DNA of 44,841 nt from JAFDED01 sp964611635. Its GTDB lineage: Bacteria > Desulfobacterota > JAFDED01. The position numbers were made by a program, and so were the translations under genes. The stretch covers positions 1 through 44,841 of the forward strand of contig CAZTAS010000015.1 of NCBI GenBank assembly GCA_964611635.1, written 5' to 3'. The notes below the pieces were generated by a model. That model was given only the letters and a program-made list of their open reading frames with translations, did not search any database and was not told the DNA's origin. Below, in pieces: positions 8,468 to 16,857 of this stretch. Each line of letters opens with the position of its first letter. Positions within the stretch are counted from its first letter, which is position 1.

Positions 8468-8946
8468 TAGGTATACTTTCGGAATTTTTCTTCTTTGACC
8501 TTCTTGTGGAGTTCCAGTATCCCATGGATGAGTGTTTCCGGTCGTGGCGGGCAGCCTGGTATGTAAAGGTCCACCGGAATTACCTTGTCCACGCCCTGGA
8601 CCACAGCGTACGTGTCGAACAGCCCACCCGTGGATGCGCAGGCGCCCATTGCAATAACCCACTTTGGCTCGCTCATCTGGTTATAAAGACGCAATACCGC
8701 TGGAGCCATTTTTTTACTCAATCGACCAGCGACAATAAGTAGATCAGCTTGCCTGGGTGATGGACGCATGACCTCCATGCCGAAGCGTGCCAGGTCATAT
8801 CGGGAGGTGGCGGTGACAATCATCTCAAGTGCACAGCATGCCAGGCCGAAAGCCAGTGGCCACATGGAGCCTGTACGTGCCCAGTTGACCAGTTTCTCCA
8901 GGTTGGCGGTGAGAATATTCGGGGCCAACCTTGTTTCTACTCCCAT
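8467..8946 (-). CDS. nuoB: NADH-quinone oxidoreductase subunit B
   Basis: Carries cluster N2, the last iron-sulfur cluster before quinone in complex I. In 159 residues all four ligands can be placed: the tandem pair C37-C38 (GLACCALEM), C103 (MGACASTGG) and C132 (YIPGCPPRPETLI). The stretch MRPSPRQADLLIVAG between them is typical of the family. AAGGAG is 7 bases before the ATG. It overlaps nuoA upstream by 10 bases and meets nuoC through TAATG. Confidence 0.98.
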   Translation of the reverse strand: MGVETRLAPNILTANLEKLVNWARTGSMWPLAFGLACCALEMIVTATSRYDLARFGMEVMRPSPRQADLLIVAGRLSKKMAPAVLRLYNQMSEPKWVIAMGACASTGGLFDTYAVVQGVDKVIPVDLYIPGCPPRPETLIHGILELHKKVKEEKFRKYT

Positions 8947-9293
8947 TCAAGCGCTCCTTTTTTCCAGACATAAGCCAAAGCAATAAAGAGGATCGCAATG
9001 AAAATCCCCATTTCTATCAGTCCAAATAACTTCAGGTCTTTAAAAATGGTTGCCCATGGGTAGAGAAACACCACCTCGATGTCGAAAACAATGAATAACA
9101 TGGCTACAATAAAAAACTTGACGGAAAAACGTCGCCTAGCAGAGCCGATGGGATTCATGCCGCATTCGTACGGCATGAGCTTCTCTTTGGAGGGTTTTCG
9201 AGGGCCGAAAAGATAAGAAAATAAAATCGTGAAAATGGCAAAACCCAGTGCTACAACTAAGAAAATCAGAATGGCCAGATAACTCGACAGCAT
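8937..9293 (-). CDS. nuoA: NADH-quinone oxidoreductase subunit A
   Basis: Small membrane subunit of complex I, 118 residues with three hydrophobic helices. The conserved loop MPYECGMNPIGSARRRF and the following helix with FDIEVVFLYPWA identify it. It is the first gene of the operon. Upstream is a leader of roughly 200 bases with a terminator-like hairpin (9311-9345) that ends only 17 bases before this ATG. It shares 10 bases with nuoB. Confidence 0.97.
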   Translation of the reverse strand: MLSSYLAILIFLVVALGFAIFTILFSYLFGPRKPSKEKLMPYECGMNPIGSARRRFSVKFFIVAMLFIVFDIEVVFLYPWATIFKDLKLFGLIEMGIFIAILFIALAYVWKKGALEWE

Positions 9294-9310
9294 GAATCAC
9301 TCACTAAACC

Positions 9311-9345
9311 AAAAAAACGGCCGTCGTTCAACGGCCCCTTTTTTT
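9311..9345 (-). terminator. Hairpin with flanking A- and T-tracts directly before nuoA
   Basis: On the minus strand a 6-bp stem (GGCCGT, 6-base loop, ACGGCC, at 9319-9336) is followed by seven T (9317-9311) and preceded by an A-tract at 9345-9339, so it can act as a rho-independent terminator in either direction. It lies about 165 bases after the nfnB stop and 17 bases before the nuoA start. It may end the nfn transcript or act as an attenuator in the nuo leader. A perfect -35-like TTGACA is on the minus strand at 9492-9487, but I found no good -10 at the right distance. Confidence 0.7.
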
Positions 9346-9507
9346 CGAGACCTACTATTGGGAAAGCACTAGAACTATGTTTTCAACACATGCCGGAATA
9401 TCGATATTTTTATTTCAGACAATAATTAGAGAAGCAAAACAATACTTTGCTATGGAGACTCATCGCTTACCATACGACCATATTGATGTCAAGTGTTTTT
9501 TATTTTT

Positions 9508-10920
9508 CTATCCGTTCATTAAATATTGATGCATAGCTCGTGCAGCCTTCCGGCCAGCGCCCATAGCCAGGATTACTGTGGCCGCACCAGTGACGATATC
9601 GCCTCCGGCATAAACGCCTTTCTTGCTGGTCTGTCCAGTTTCCTCGTCTGCAATGATATATCCCCATCTGTTGGTTTCCAGCCCCTTGGTGCTCTGGGGA
9701 ACCAGAGGATTGGCGCCTGTACCTATGGCTACAATAACCATGTCGGTGTCGATGACGAATTCGGAGCCTTCAATGGGCACTGGACGGCGGCGCCCCGAGT
9801 CGTCTGGCTCGCCCAACTCCATGCGAATGCACTCCATCCCCTTGACCCAGCCGTTATCTGTTCCCAGGTAACTAATAGGGGCTGTGAGAAGCTGAAATTT
9901 CACCCCTTCTTCTTCACCGTGGTGGATTTCTTCAGCTCGCGCTGGCATCTCAACCCGGGAGCGGCGATAGACTATGTTGACCTCCTCGGCACCCATGCGC
10001 AGCGCTGTGCGTGCAGAATCCATGGCCACATTGCCGGCACCCAGGACGCAAACCCGCTTGCCTTTGGCTATGGGAGTGTCGTATTCAGGGAAAAGGTATG
10101 CTTTCATCAAATTGGAACGGGTAAGGTATTCATTAGCCGAGTAAATCCCACACAAGTTTTCCCTTGGGATATTCATAAAGACGGGCAGTCCGGCCCCCAG
10201 GCCCAGAAATACAGTATTAAATCCTTCTTCTTTCAGCAATTCGTCAACAGTGATGGACTTGCCCACCACGCAGTTCACCTCGACGTGCACGCCTAATTGC
10301 TTGAGATAGTCCACTTCGGCCTGCACAATGGCTTTGGGGAGTCGAAATTCTGGGATGCCATAAACCAAGACGCCTCCGGGCTTATTAAGGGCTTCAAAGA
10401 CCCACACTTCATGGCCCTGCTGGATGAGATCGCCTGCCACTGTCAGGCCGGCCGGCCCCGAGCCCACAATTGCAACTCGCTTGCCAGTGGGGGCAGCCTT
10501 GGGGGGGATGGAGATTTTTCCACTCTCCCGTTCGAAGTCGGCCACGAACCGCTCGAGCCGACCAACGGCAACAGGCTCTTCTTTTTTGCCCAACACGCAC
10601 TTTATCTCGCATTGGTCTTCCTGGGGGCACACACGTCCGCAGATGGCTGGCAGTGCATTTTTCTCTTTGAGTTTGCGTGCAGCTTCCAGGAAATCACCTT
10701 GAGCGATAAGCCCGATGAAAGCAGGAATATCGATTTCAACCGGACATCCCGCCATGCAAAGGGGTTTTTTGCATTGCAGGCAGCGCTGTGCCTCCAATTG
10801 TGCTATCTCCGGTGTATACCCCAGGGGCACCTCATCGAAGTTGTGCCGTCGCACCTTGGGGTCCTGTTCAGGCATCTCATGCCTGGGGATCTTCTCCCGC
10901 TTTTTCTTCTCTTCAGCCAT
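9508..10920 (-). CDS. nfnB: NfnB-type subunit of NADH-dependent ferredoxin:NADP+ oxidoreductase (GltD family)
   Basis: Large subunit of the electron-bifurcating transhydrogenase NfnAB, which couples NADPH oxidation to reduction of NAD+ and ferredoxin, or the reverse. The 470 residues match the family length of about 470. Cysteines for two [4Fe-4S] clusters are at 47, 50, 55, 59 and 94, 98, 104, 108. An FAD motif (VAIVGSGPAGLTVAG) is near 149-163, an NADPH motif (VCVLGAGNVAMDSA) with VYRRSRVEMPAR follows, and the C-terminus carries the FAD-closing GVYAGGDIVTGAATVILAM. AGGAG is 6 bases before the ATG. NfnA is encoded directly upstream, which favours Nfn over the glutamate synthase small subunit; no gltB is present. 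Confidence 0.88.
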   Translation of the reverse strand: MAEEKKKREKIPRHEMPEQDPKVRRHNFDEVPLGYTPEIAQLEAQRCLQCKKPLCMAGCPVEIDIPAFIGLIAQGDFLEAARKLKEKNALPAICGRVCPQEDQCEIKCVLGKKEEPVAVGRLERFVADFERESGKISIPPKAAPTGKRVAIVGSGPAGLTVAGDLIQQGHEVWVFEALNKPGGVLVYGIPEFRLPKAIVQAEVDYLKQLGVHVEVNCVVGKSITVDELLKEEGFNTVFLGLGAGLPVFMNIPRENLCGIYSANEYLTRSNLMKAYLFPEYDTPIAKGKRVCVLGAGNVAMDSARTALRMGAEEVNIVYRRSRVEMPARAEEIHHGEEEGVKFQLLTAPISYLGTDNGWVKGMECIRMELGEPDDSGRRRPVPIEGSEFVIDTDMVIVAIGTGANPLVPQSTKGLETNRWGYIIADEETGQTSKKGVYAGGDIVTGAATVILAMGAGRKAARAMHQYLMNG

Positions 10921-10987
10921 GGGCTACTCCTAATTTAAGAAAAAGAATCATAGTAAGCCTGCAAGAGCCTTTATCTCTTCAATACTA

Positions 10988-11830
10988 TTAAGATCCACTG
11001 CCGTGACATCGCTTAAATCTTTCAACAGCCTCCTTCTCCTGTGGTACGTACATCATAAGCCTTTTCGTTAGTTCATCGAAGTCCACCTGATGTCCGTCGA
11101 AGTCAGGTCCATGAACGCAGGCGAACTTCGTTTCACCGCCCACTCTCACGCGACATGACCCGCACATGCCCGTGGCATCAACCATGATAGGATTCAAGCT
11201 CACCATAGTCTTTATTTTGAAAGGCTCTGTGGTGCGACACAAGAATCGCATCATAGGAACAGGCCCGATACCCATGACCATTTGGATATCGTCCCGCTGC
11301 TCAAGGATCTGCTTGAGCACGTCGGTGACAAAGCCATGATGGCCATAACTGCCGTCATCCGTGGTAATCCGCAGCTCGTGGCTGATGGCTCGCATTTCTT
11401 CCTCAAGGATCAGCAGATCCTTGGTACGGGCTCCGATGATGGAAATGACATGATTGCCAGCTTCTTTGAACGCTCGTGTAATAGGATAGATTACCGCCAC
11501 GCCCAGGCCACCACCCACACAGATCACGGTGCCCAGCTTGGCGATATGGGTCGGCACCCCCAGGGGGCCAATGACACTGACAAGAGCATCACCCTCCTTC
11601 ATTTCGGCCATTTGCATTGTTGTTTTACCTACTACTTGGAAAAACAGGGTGATGCTACCCTCTTGGTCGTCGGCATCAGCAATGGTCAGGGGTATGCGCT
11701 CTCCTTGATCGTGGGAGAGCACAATGACAAACTGTCCCGGTTGAGCCTTCCGGACAATACGGGGTGCTTTAATGCGAAACTTTATCACAGTCCCCTGGGC
11801 CATCTCTTTTTTTTCAATAATAGTATACAA
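10988..11830 (-). CDS. nfnA: NfnA-type subunit (FAD, [2Fe-2S], NAD(H) binding)
   Basis: Small subunit of NfnAB, related to the dihydroorotate dehydrogenase electron-transfer subunit. From the TTG at 11830 it has 280 residues. GGGAG about 7 bases upstream supports this start over a TTG seven codons earlier, and IEKKEMAQGTVIKFRIKAP is the normal N-terminus. Visible parts: the FAD-domain motif AQPGQFVIVL, a nucleotide-binding GGGLGVAVIYP, IGPVPMMRF, and the C-terminal [2Fe-2S] site DATGMCGSCRVRVGG with a third cysteine in FACVHGPDFDGH, which gives the Asp plus three Cys pattern of NfnA. The stop is 67 bases before nfnB. Confidence 0.88.
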   Translation of the reverse strand: MYTIIEKKEMAQGTVIKFRIKAPRIVRKAQPGQFVIVLSHDQGERIPLTIADADDQEGSITLFFQVVGKTTMQMAEMKEGDALVSVIGPLGVPTHIAKLGTVICVGGGLGVAVIYPITRAFKEAGNHVISIIGARTKDLLILEEEMRAISHELRITTDDGSYGHHGFVTDVLKQILEQRDDIQMVMGIGPVPMMRFLCRTTEPFKIKTMVSLNPIMVDATGMCGSCRVRVGGETKFACVHGPDFDGHQVDFDELTKRLMMYVPQEKEAVERFKRCHGSGS

Positions 11831-12023
11831 GGTTCTCTCCCTTCCCGGCAATCAAACAAATGTCTTTTTTCGGCCCTCAACATTAATACTCAATATTATG
11901 CCCTAATTTTTGCTTCATCCTCACATCTGAACATCTGATATTACAAAAGGTTATGATGAAAACACGAGATAGAACAGCAATTAATGATTAGATAGTGAAA
12001 AAATTAACAATTTTTTTGCTGAT

Positions 12024-12052
12024 TGTTTAGCACACGAGAATAAAATAGTCAA
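12024..12052 (-). promoter_or_regulatory. Candidate sigma-70 promoter of nfnAB
   Basis: TTGACT (12052-12047) and TAAACA (12029-12024) on the minus strand, 17 bases apart. It would give a 5' leader of about 190 bases. The -10 is imperfect and the region is AT-rich, so chance is possible. Confidence 0.35.
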
Positions 12053-12228
12053 GATTTTTTATAGCTTGTCTTGTTAAGAGTTATAATGCGTGAAATTATC
12101 AACATATTCTTTTGGATAGCTAAAATATCATTCCTGGTTGAAGAATCTTCGAAAGAAATAGCCCTGATGGAATCTATTTTTTATATTTTTTAAACTGAAA
12201 TAGCATATAAAAGATAAAGGGAATAGCA

Positions 12229-12256
12229 TTGACTTTTTCCTAAAATTTTATAATAA
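12229..12256 (+). promoter_or_regulatory. Candidate sigma-70 promoter of the DciA-FHA-ClpA operon
   Basis: TTGACT (12229-12234) and TAATAA (12251-12256), 16 bases apart; an alternative TATAAT overlaps with a 14-base spacer. It is about 50 bases before the first ATG. Confidence 0.45.
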
Positions 12257-12309
12257 TATAAAGGATATTGATATTTGGGTAATAATCCGACTTTGTCGGA
12301 GTTGAAAAA

Positions 12310-12831
12310 ATGATGGGGGCTTTTTCTGTTCCTCAATCCCTAGCTAATGTTCTGGAGAAATCCTCCAAGCGATTGAGGTTTACCCAGCATATTCGAGAAT
12401 ACAGGCTGCGTATGGCATGGATGAAGGCAGTGGGTCGCACCATTGCACATCATGCACAACCAGCCCGTTTTACGCGAAGGGTCCTTACCGTTAACGTTGA
12501 AAGCTCGGTTTGGGTACAGGAGCTTAAACTCATGGCTCCAGAAATTTTGTCCCGACTTAGGAGGCATCCTGCTGGACGGGCTGTAGATAAAATTCGCTTC
12601 CAGATAGGGACTATAGAGCCAATGGAAAAGCTTTCCCCTGAACTCCCCGAACGATTATCCAAGGTAAAGCTTGAACCAGAGGCATTGATTCAACTTGATC
12701 AGTTATGCGCCCCGGTAGTTGATCCTGATCTCCGCAGCATAATTCGACGTGTGGTGGAAAAAGACGCCAGGCTTCGTCGATTGAGGGATATAGAAGGGCC
12801 GGCGGAAGCTGCGATCCGCGATAAAGAATGA
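12310..12831 (+). CDS. DciA-like protein (DUF721 family)
   Basis: 173 residues. Residues 10-85 show the DUF721/DciA pattern: an N-terminal helical part, WMKAVGRTIAHHAQPARF, then LTVNVESSVWVQELKLM. In several bacteria DciA helps load the replicative helicase DnaB; other DUF721 proteins have no known role, so the function is by family only. The C-terminal third is rich in Arg and Glu and looks helical (RSIIRRVVEKDARLRRLRD). GGAG is 8 bases before the ATG. It heads a short plus-strand operon with the FHA protein 52 bases downstream. Confidence 0.75.
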   Translation: MMGAFSVPQSLANVLEKSSKRLRFTQHIREYRLRMAWMKAVGRTIAHHAQPARFTRRVLTVNVESSVWVQELKLMAPEILSRLRRHPAGRAVDKIRFQIGTIEPMEKLSPELPERLSKVKLEPEALIQLDQLCAPVVDPDLRSIIRRVVEKDARLRRLRDIEGPAEAAIRDKE

Positions 12832-12883
12832 AATAAGAGAGTTCGGGTTCACCTAGCTCTGTGGAGCCCAACCAGGTAAAAGC

Positions 12884-13171
12884 ATGAAACTGGAAGTTCT
12901 CAACGGTCCATTGGATGGATTAATCTTTCGCATTGATCGGCCGCGTGCAGTAATTGGGCGTGATCCCGGCTGTGAAGTGGTGATAACCGGAGACCCGCGT
13001 GTGAGTCGTAAGCACGCCGTGATTCATCTCAGCAATGATGGTTACTGGCTGGAAGATTCCAAGAGTCGGAACGGGACTTTTCTGGAAGGCAAAAAGGTCC
13101 ATACGGGAGTTTTGCTGAAGCCAGGTAGTATATTAAAGATAGGCGAAACCCTCCTGTGTTTCGAGGAGTAA
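12884..13171 (+). CDS. Single FHA-domain protein
   Basis: 95 residues that are almost entirely one forkhead-associated domain, a phosphothreonine-binding module. The conserved GR at the end of strand 3 (VIGRDPGCEVVI), the phosphopeptide-contacting SRKHA, and SRNGTFLEG are all present, and the strand pattern is complete to the end. There is no kinase, DNA-binding or membrane part. The protein probably acts as an adaptor for a phosphorylated partner. It sits 47 bases before a ClpA-type unfoldase, an arrangement that suggests control of that protease by phosphorylation, but this is inference. No Ser/Thr kinase is in the window. Confidence 0.88.
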   Translation: MKLEVLNGPLDGLIFRIDRPRAVIGRDPGCEVVITGDPRVSRKHAVIHLSNDGYWLEDSKSRNGTFLEGKKVHTGVLLKPGSILKIGETLLCFEE

Positions 13172-13218
13172 TACCCGGCCATTCGCCATAACGGGTTTAT
13201 TAGCTTCCGGGTGCAATC

Positions 13219-15534
13219 ATGAAATTTCCTTTTGAAGATCTTTCAACAGAGGCCATCGAGGTGCTCTCCAGTGCCGTGGAAGAGCTGCAGAAACTGCATA
13301 ACAGCTTCATGGGTACCGAGCACCTGTTTTATGCACTTTGCAAGGTGAAGGACCCCGAAATTCGCGAAGTTTTGCGGAATTTCGGAATTGATCCCGGTAT
13401 ACAGAAAGAGATCCGGAAACATATCAACATTGAACAGGCCACTTCCAGCGAGAATAACGGATTTTCACCCACGCCACGTATGCAGAAAATATTTACCTAT
13501 ATACAGACTCAAGCAGAAATCCGCGAAATCGATGTGATCCGGCCGATCCATTTGCTCTGGGGACTACTCAATGGGGGGGATGGAGTTGCTTTACGGCTTC
13601 TTAAAGAACACAATGTGGACGTATCACTCATGCGGTCTGAGGTGGAGAATCGCCTGCTGACAAAATCCCGCCGTCGAAAATACACACTGACCCAGCGATC
13701 TTCAATCCAGACAGGCACCCTTGAGCAATATGGCCGCAATCTGACACGGTTAGCCCGCGAGAAGAAGATGGATCCTGTAGTGGGACGTAAGGAAGAAATC
13801 CGTACCGTGGCCCAAATTCTGCTACGCAAGCAAAAAAACAACCCGGTTCTCATCGGCGAAGCGGGAGTGGGAAAGACCGCAATTGTGGAGGGCCTAGCTC
13901 AAAGATTGATAGGAACCAAAGTTCCGGAAGCCCTTAAAGACGCTAATATAATAGAGGTGTCATTGTCATCGATAGTGGCAGGAACGCGCTACCGGGGGGA
14001 TTTTGAAGAGCGAATTAAAAAAATCATCGACGAAGCTTCGGCCGATCCCCACATAATCCTTTTCATCGACGAGTTGCACACGCTGGTGGGTACAGGAATA
14101 TCCGAAGGAGGAATGGACGCCGCCAATATTCTCAAACCTTACCTTGCCAGAGGCGACATCCGTTGCATCGGTGCCACTACGCTGGATGATTACCGGCTCC
14201 ACATCGAACGGGATCCGGCGCTGGAGAGGCGATTTCAGCCGGTACGCGTCCACGAGCCAACTGACAACGAGACACTGGAGATGCTGCGGGGCTTGAAACC
14301 AAGGTACCAGGAGCACCACGGTGTGGATATCCCGGATGAGGCCCTCCAGGCAGCTGTGAAGCTCGCAGGCCGGTATATCCCTGACCGGAGGTTTCCTGAC
14401 AAGGCTTTGGACCTGATTGACCAGGCGTTGGCACGGATACGGCTGGGCTCCTTTATCATGACCCTTTCTCCGGATAGGCCCCGTCGCTCCAAAATATCCC
14501 CGGCCATTACACCAGGAGATGTAGCGCGCGTTGTATCGGAATGGACGGGAATTCCTGTGGAACGGCTTACACGCGAAGAGGCCGAAAGGCTCCTTCACAT
14601 GGAAGAAATCCTCACCCGCAGAGTCAAAGGGCAGGCCAGGGCAATTGCAACAGTGGCCAATAGTGTCCGCACTGCCAAGGCCGGGCTATCCGACCGGCGC
14701 AGACCTCTGGCGTCGTTCATCTTCGCCGGTCCTACAGGCGTGGGGAAGACAGAACTGGCCAGAGCACTGGCCGAATTTCTCTTCAGCCGCGAGGATGCTT
14801 TGATGCGCCTGGACATGTCAGAGTATGCCGAGGCTCATACTGTCAGCCGTCTCCTGGGCGCGCCTCCCGGGTACGTGGGTTACGATGACGGGGGACAGCT
14901 CACAGAGGCTGTGAGAAGAAATGCTTACACAGTGTTACTGCTGGACGAGGTGGATAAGGCTCACAGTGACGTTTGCGATCTCTTGCTTCAGATCCTTGAT
15001 GAAGGCCGTCTCACAGACAACCGGGGACGCGTGGTAAACTTCTCCAATAGCGTGATTATAATGACTTGCAACATCGACCCAGCTCTGATCCAGGGCACCC
15101 GCATTGGTTTCGACATGGGTGGCCCTCCTTCTGAGCCAGAAAGCCGCACAAAAACCGTAGAAACCATGGATCGACTGTTACAAGAGCATTTTCGCCATGA
15201 ATTGCTGGCCCGGGTGGATGCGCGCATCCCCTTCGATCCACTGGACTTCCCGACCCTTAAGCTCATTGCTAAAAAATCCATCGACCAGCTTGCTGAGCAA
15301 TTGGCTGAGGAAGGATGGATTCTTTCAGTCACACCCGAACTGCTGGAATTCATCGTTCAAAAAGGCTTTAAACCGGTTTATGGGGCCAGAGAGATCGGTC
15401 ACTTGGTTCGCCGGGAAATTGCCCAACCCCTTGCGGAGATCATACTCCAGGGAGTAATTCCTCCGGGAGCCATCATAGCTGATCTCAAGGAAGACAGGGC
15501 TCACTTTCGCCGGCTGGAACCGATAAACGAATAA
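13219..15534 (+). CDS. clpA: ClpA-type AAA+ unfoldase, ATP-binding subunit of Clp protease
   Basis: Hexameric two-ring AAA+ protein that unfolds substrates for ClpP. Of 771 residues, 1-140 form the Clp_N repeat domain. The first ATPase has Walker A GEAGVGKT (213-220) and Walker B ILFIDELH (280-287); the second has GPTGVGKT (504-511) and LLLDEVDK (573-580). The linker between rings is short, so the ClpB/ClpC coiled-coil M domain is absent, as in ClpA. A ClpP-docking loop IGF is at 629-631 (GTRIGFDMG), which ClpB and ClpV disaggregases lack. No clpS or clpP is adjacent. The nearby FHA protein recalls type VI secretion loci, but no other T6SS gene is here and the IGF loop argues against ClpV. 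Confidence 0.9.
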   Translation: MKFPFEDLSTEAIEVLSSAVEELQKLHNSFMGTEHLFYALCKVKDPEIREVLRNFGIDPGIQKEIRKHINIEQATSSENNGFSPTPRMQKIFTYIQTQAEIREIDVIRPIHLLWGLLNGGDGVALRLLKEHNVDVSLMRSEVENRLLTKSRRRKYTLTQRSSIQTGTLEQYGRNLTRLAREKKMDPVVGRKEEIRTVAQILLRKQKNNPVLIGEAGVGKTAIVEGLAQRLIGTKVPEALKDANIIEVSLSSIVAGTRYRGDFEERIKKIIDEASADPHIILFIDELHTLVGTGISEGGMDAANILKPYLARGDIRCIGATTLDDYRLHIERDPALERRFQPVRVHEPTDNETLEMLRGLKPRYQEHHGVDIPDEALQAAVKLAGRYIPDRRFPDKALDLIDQALARIRLGSFIMTLSPDRPRRSKISPAITPGDVARVVSEWTGIPVERLTREEAERLLHMEEILTRRVKGQARAIATVANSVRTAKAGLSDRRRPLASFIFAGPTGVGKTELARALAEFLFSREDALMRLDMSEYAEAHTVSRLLGAPPGYVGYDDGGQLTEAVRRNAYTVLLLDEVDKAHSDVCDLLLQILDEGRLTDNRGRVVNFSNSVIIMTCNIDPALIQGTRIGFDMGGPPSEPESRTKTVETMDRLLQEHFRHELLARVDARIPFDPLDFPTLKLIAKKSIDQLAEQLAEEGWILSVTPELLEFIVQKGFKPVYGAREIGHLVRREIAQPLAEIILQGVIPPGAIIADLKEDRAHFRRLEPINE

Positions 15535-15706
15535 GCATATAAGGAATAATACCCGGACCTCAAGCTATAGACCAAGCGCAATAATCTCTACTTGTACAGC
15601 AAATAACTTTCCTTTTTTCAAATTCCAAGGATTCAGCAACCATATTCAGGTGATATATCCATCCTTACTCGGTTGCCATTCAGAATATCACCCAATTAGC
15701 TATACC

Positions 15707-16618
15707 TCAATGAGGAGTGATAAGGTCTTGAAAGGCGAGGTCTATGGTGGGATAGCAGAATTGAAAATTGTGGTCTAAAAGTACCCCCGGGATCACCCTC
15801 TGTCCCTTAAGCAGCGTGGAGCCAAGTTCTCCCAACAGAAGCCGGACAGCGAAACCGGGCACAGGTATAATGGATGGACGATGCATCGCCCTGCCCAAGG
15901 CGATGGAGAAATCCCTGTTCCGAACCGGATAAGGCGTTGTGAAGTTCACAGGTCCCGATACTTCCGAGCAATCCATGAGAAACAGAAACGCCTCCACGAG
16001 ATCTTTCACGTGAATCCAGGACATCCATTGTCTTCCATTCCCTAATGGCCCGCCGATAAAAGCACGAAATATCGGTATCATCTTATCTAAAGAGCCGCCG
16101 TTCCGCCCAAGTACAATTCCAAACCGGGTTATGACTACCCGCGATGCCATAGCTTGTGCCCTTAAGGCCTCCTCTTCCCAGTCCCTTGCCAGCAGTGCAA
16201 GAAAATCGTCTCCAGGAGGAGACGCCTCGAACAATTCCTCATCACCGCGAAAACCATAGTATCCTACAGCGGATGTACTGAAAAACATCGGTTTTTTCGC
16301 CTGGGCCTCAGCCATGGCATCGACCAGGTTGTGCGTGGACAATATCCTGCTTTCGCGCATCATTCTCTTTGCTTTGCCGCTCCACCACTGAAAGATGGAT
16401 AAACCGGCGAGGTTGATGATGACGTCGTTTTCAGCAACGCTTTTCTGCCACGGGCCAGGGTGGGTGGGGTCACCCCCGACCATGGAGACCTCCTGAGGAA
16501 ATGGGCTTTCTCCGCCTCTAGCACGCGTAAGAACAGATATCTGGTGGCCTGCAGCGGATAACCTTCTAACCAGATGCCGGCCGATGAAACCAGTGCCTCC
16601 AGTGATGAAGATTTTCAT
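15707..16618 (-). CDS. NAD(P)-dependent epimerase-like SDR (TIGR01777/YfcH type)
   Basis: 303 residues of the extended short-chain dehydrogenase fold. The nucleotide-binding motif ITGGTGFIGRHL is at residues 4-15. VIINLAGLSIFQWWSGKAK, STSAVGYYG (a serine plus YYG where SDRs have YxxxK) and RFGIVLGRNGGSLDKMIP are characteristic of the TIGR01777 subfamily. The end, LLGELGSTLLKGQRVIPGVL, is its typical C-terminal DUF1731 part. The substrate is unknown for most members. It is monocistronic and faces away from the DUF192 gene; an inverted repeat lies about 28 bases upstream of its start. Confidence 0.92.
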   Translation of the reverse strand: MKIFITGGTGFIGRHLVRRLSAAGHQISVLTRARGGESPFPQEVSMVGGDPTHPGPWQKSVAENDVIINLAGLSIFQWWSGKAKRMMRESRILSTHNLVDAMAEAQAKKPMFFSTSAVGYYGFRGDEELFEASPPGDDFLALLARDWEEEALRAQAMASRVVITRFGIVLGRNGGSLDKMIPIFRAFIGGPLGNGRQWMSWIHVKDLVEAFLFLMDCSEVSGPVNFTTPYPVRNRDFSIALGRAMHRPSIIPVPGFAVRLLLGELGSTLLKGQRVIPGVLLDHNFQFCYPTIDLAFQDLITPH

Positions 16619-16645
16619 GACAACGAAATCCCTTAATGGATTACT

Positions 16646-16663
16646 CCGACATGTAAGTGTCGG
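16646..16663. repeat. Inverted repeat upstream of the SDR gene
   Basis: CCGACA and TGTCGG, 6 bp each with a 6-base loop, located 28-45 bases before the SDR start codon in the divergent spacer. It could be an operator or a leader hairpin. No T-tract follows on either strand. Confidence 0.4.
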
Positions 16664-16857
16664 TTAGTTATGTACAACAAGAAATTTAAGGTTTCTTGGA
16701 AAAATATCGTTAATATGCTACCATTTTTTAGGTAAACAAGCAAATGCGCTCTGAGACTTGCTTTTTTAATCTAAATATAGCTATTCTTGCAGAGTTTTAA
16801 TTTAACATTTCTCCTTTTCTGGTTTAAATAAGTTATATGCCCCATTTGGACATTCCA

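Larger units (their letters stand above)
11831..12309. other. AT-rich divergent intergenic region between nfnA and the DciA-like gene
   Basis: A 479-base spacer between divergent operons, strongly AT-rich. Apart from one promoter candidate on each strand I see no gene, hairpin or repeat that stands out. Confidence 0.6.

Noticed and set aside
9526..10296. Plus-strand open frame of 256 codons opposite nfnB
   Set aside because: Antisense shadow of a well conserved gene.
9508..10920. Glutamate synthase small subunit (gltD)
   Set aside because: No large subunit is nearby and the directly preceding gene has the NfnA [2Fe-2S] pattern, so NfnB is the better call.
13219..15534. ClpV of a type VI secretion system, suggested by the neighbouring FHA gene
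   Set aside because: A ClpP-docking IGF loop is present and no other T6SS gene occurs in the window.
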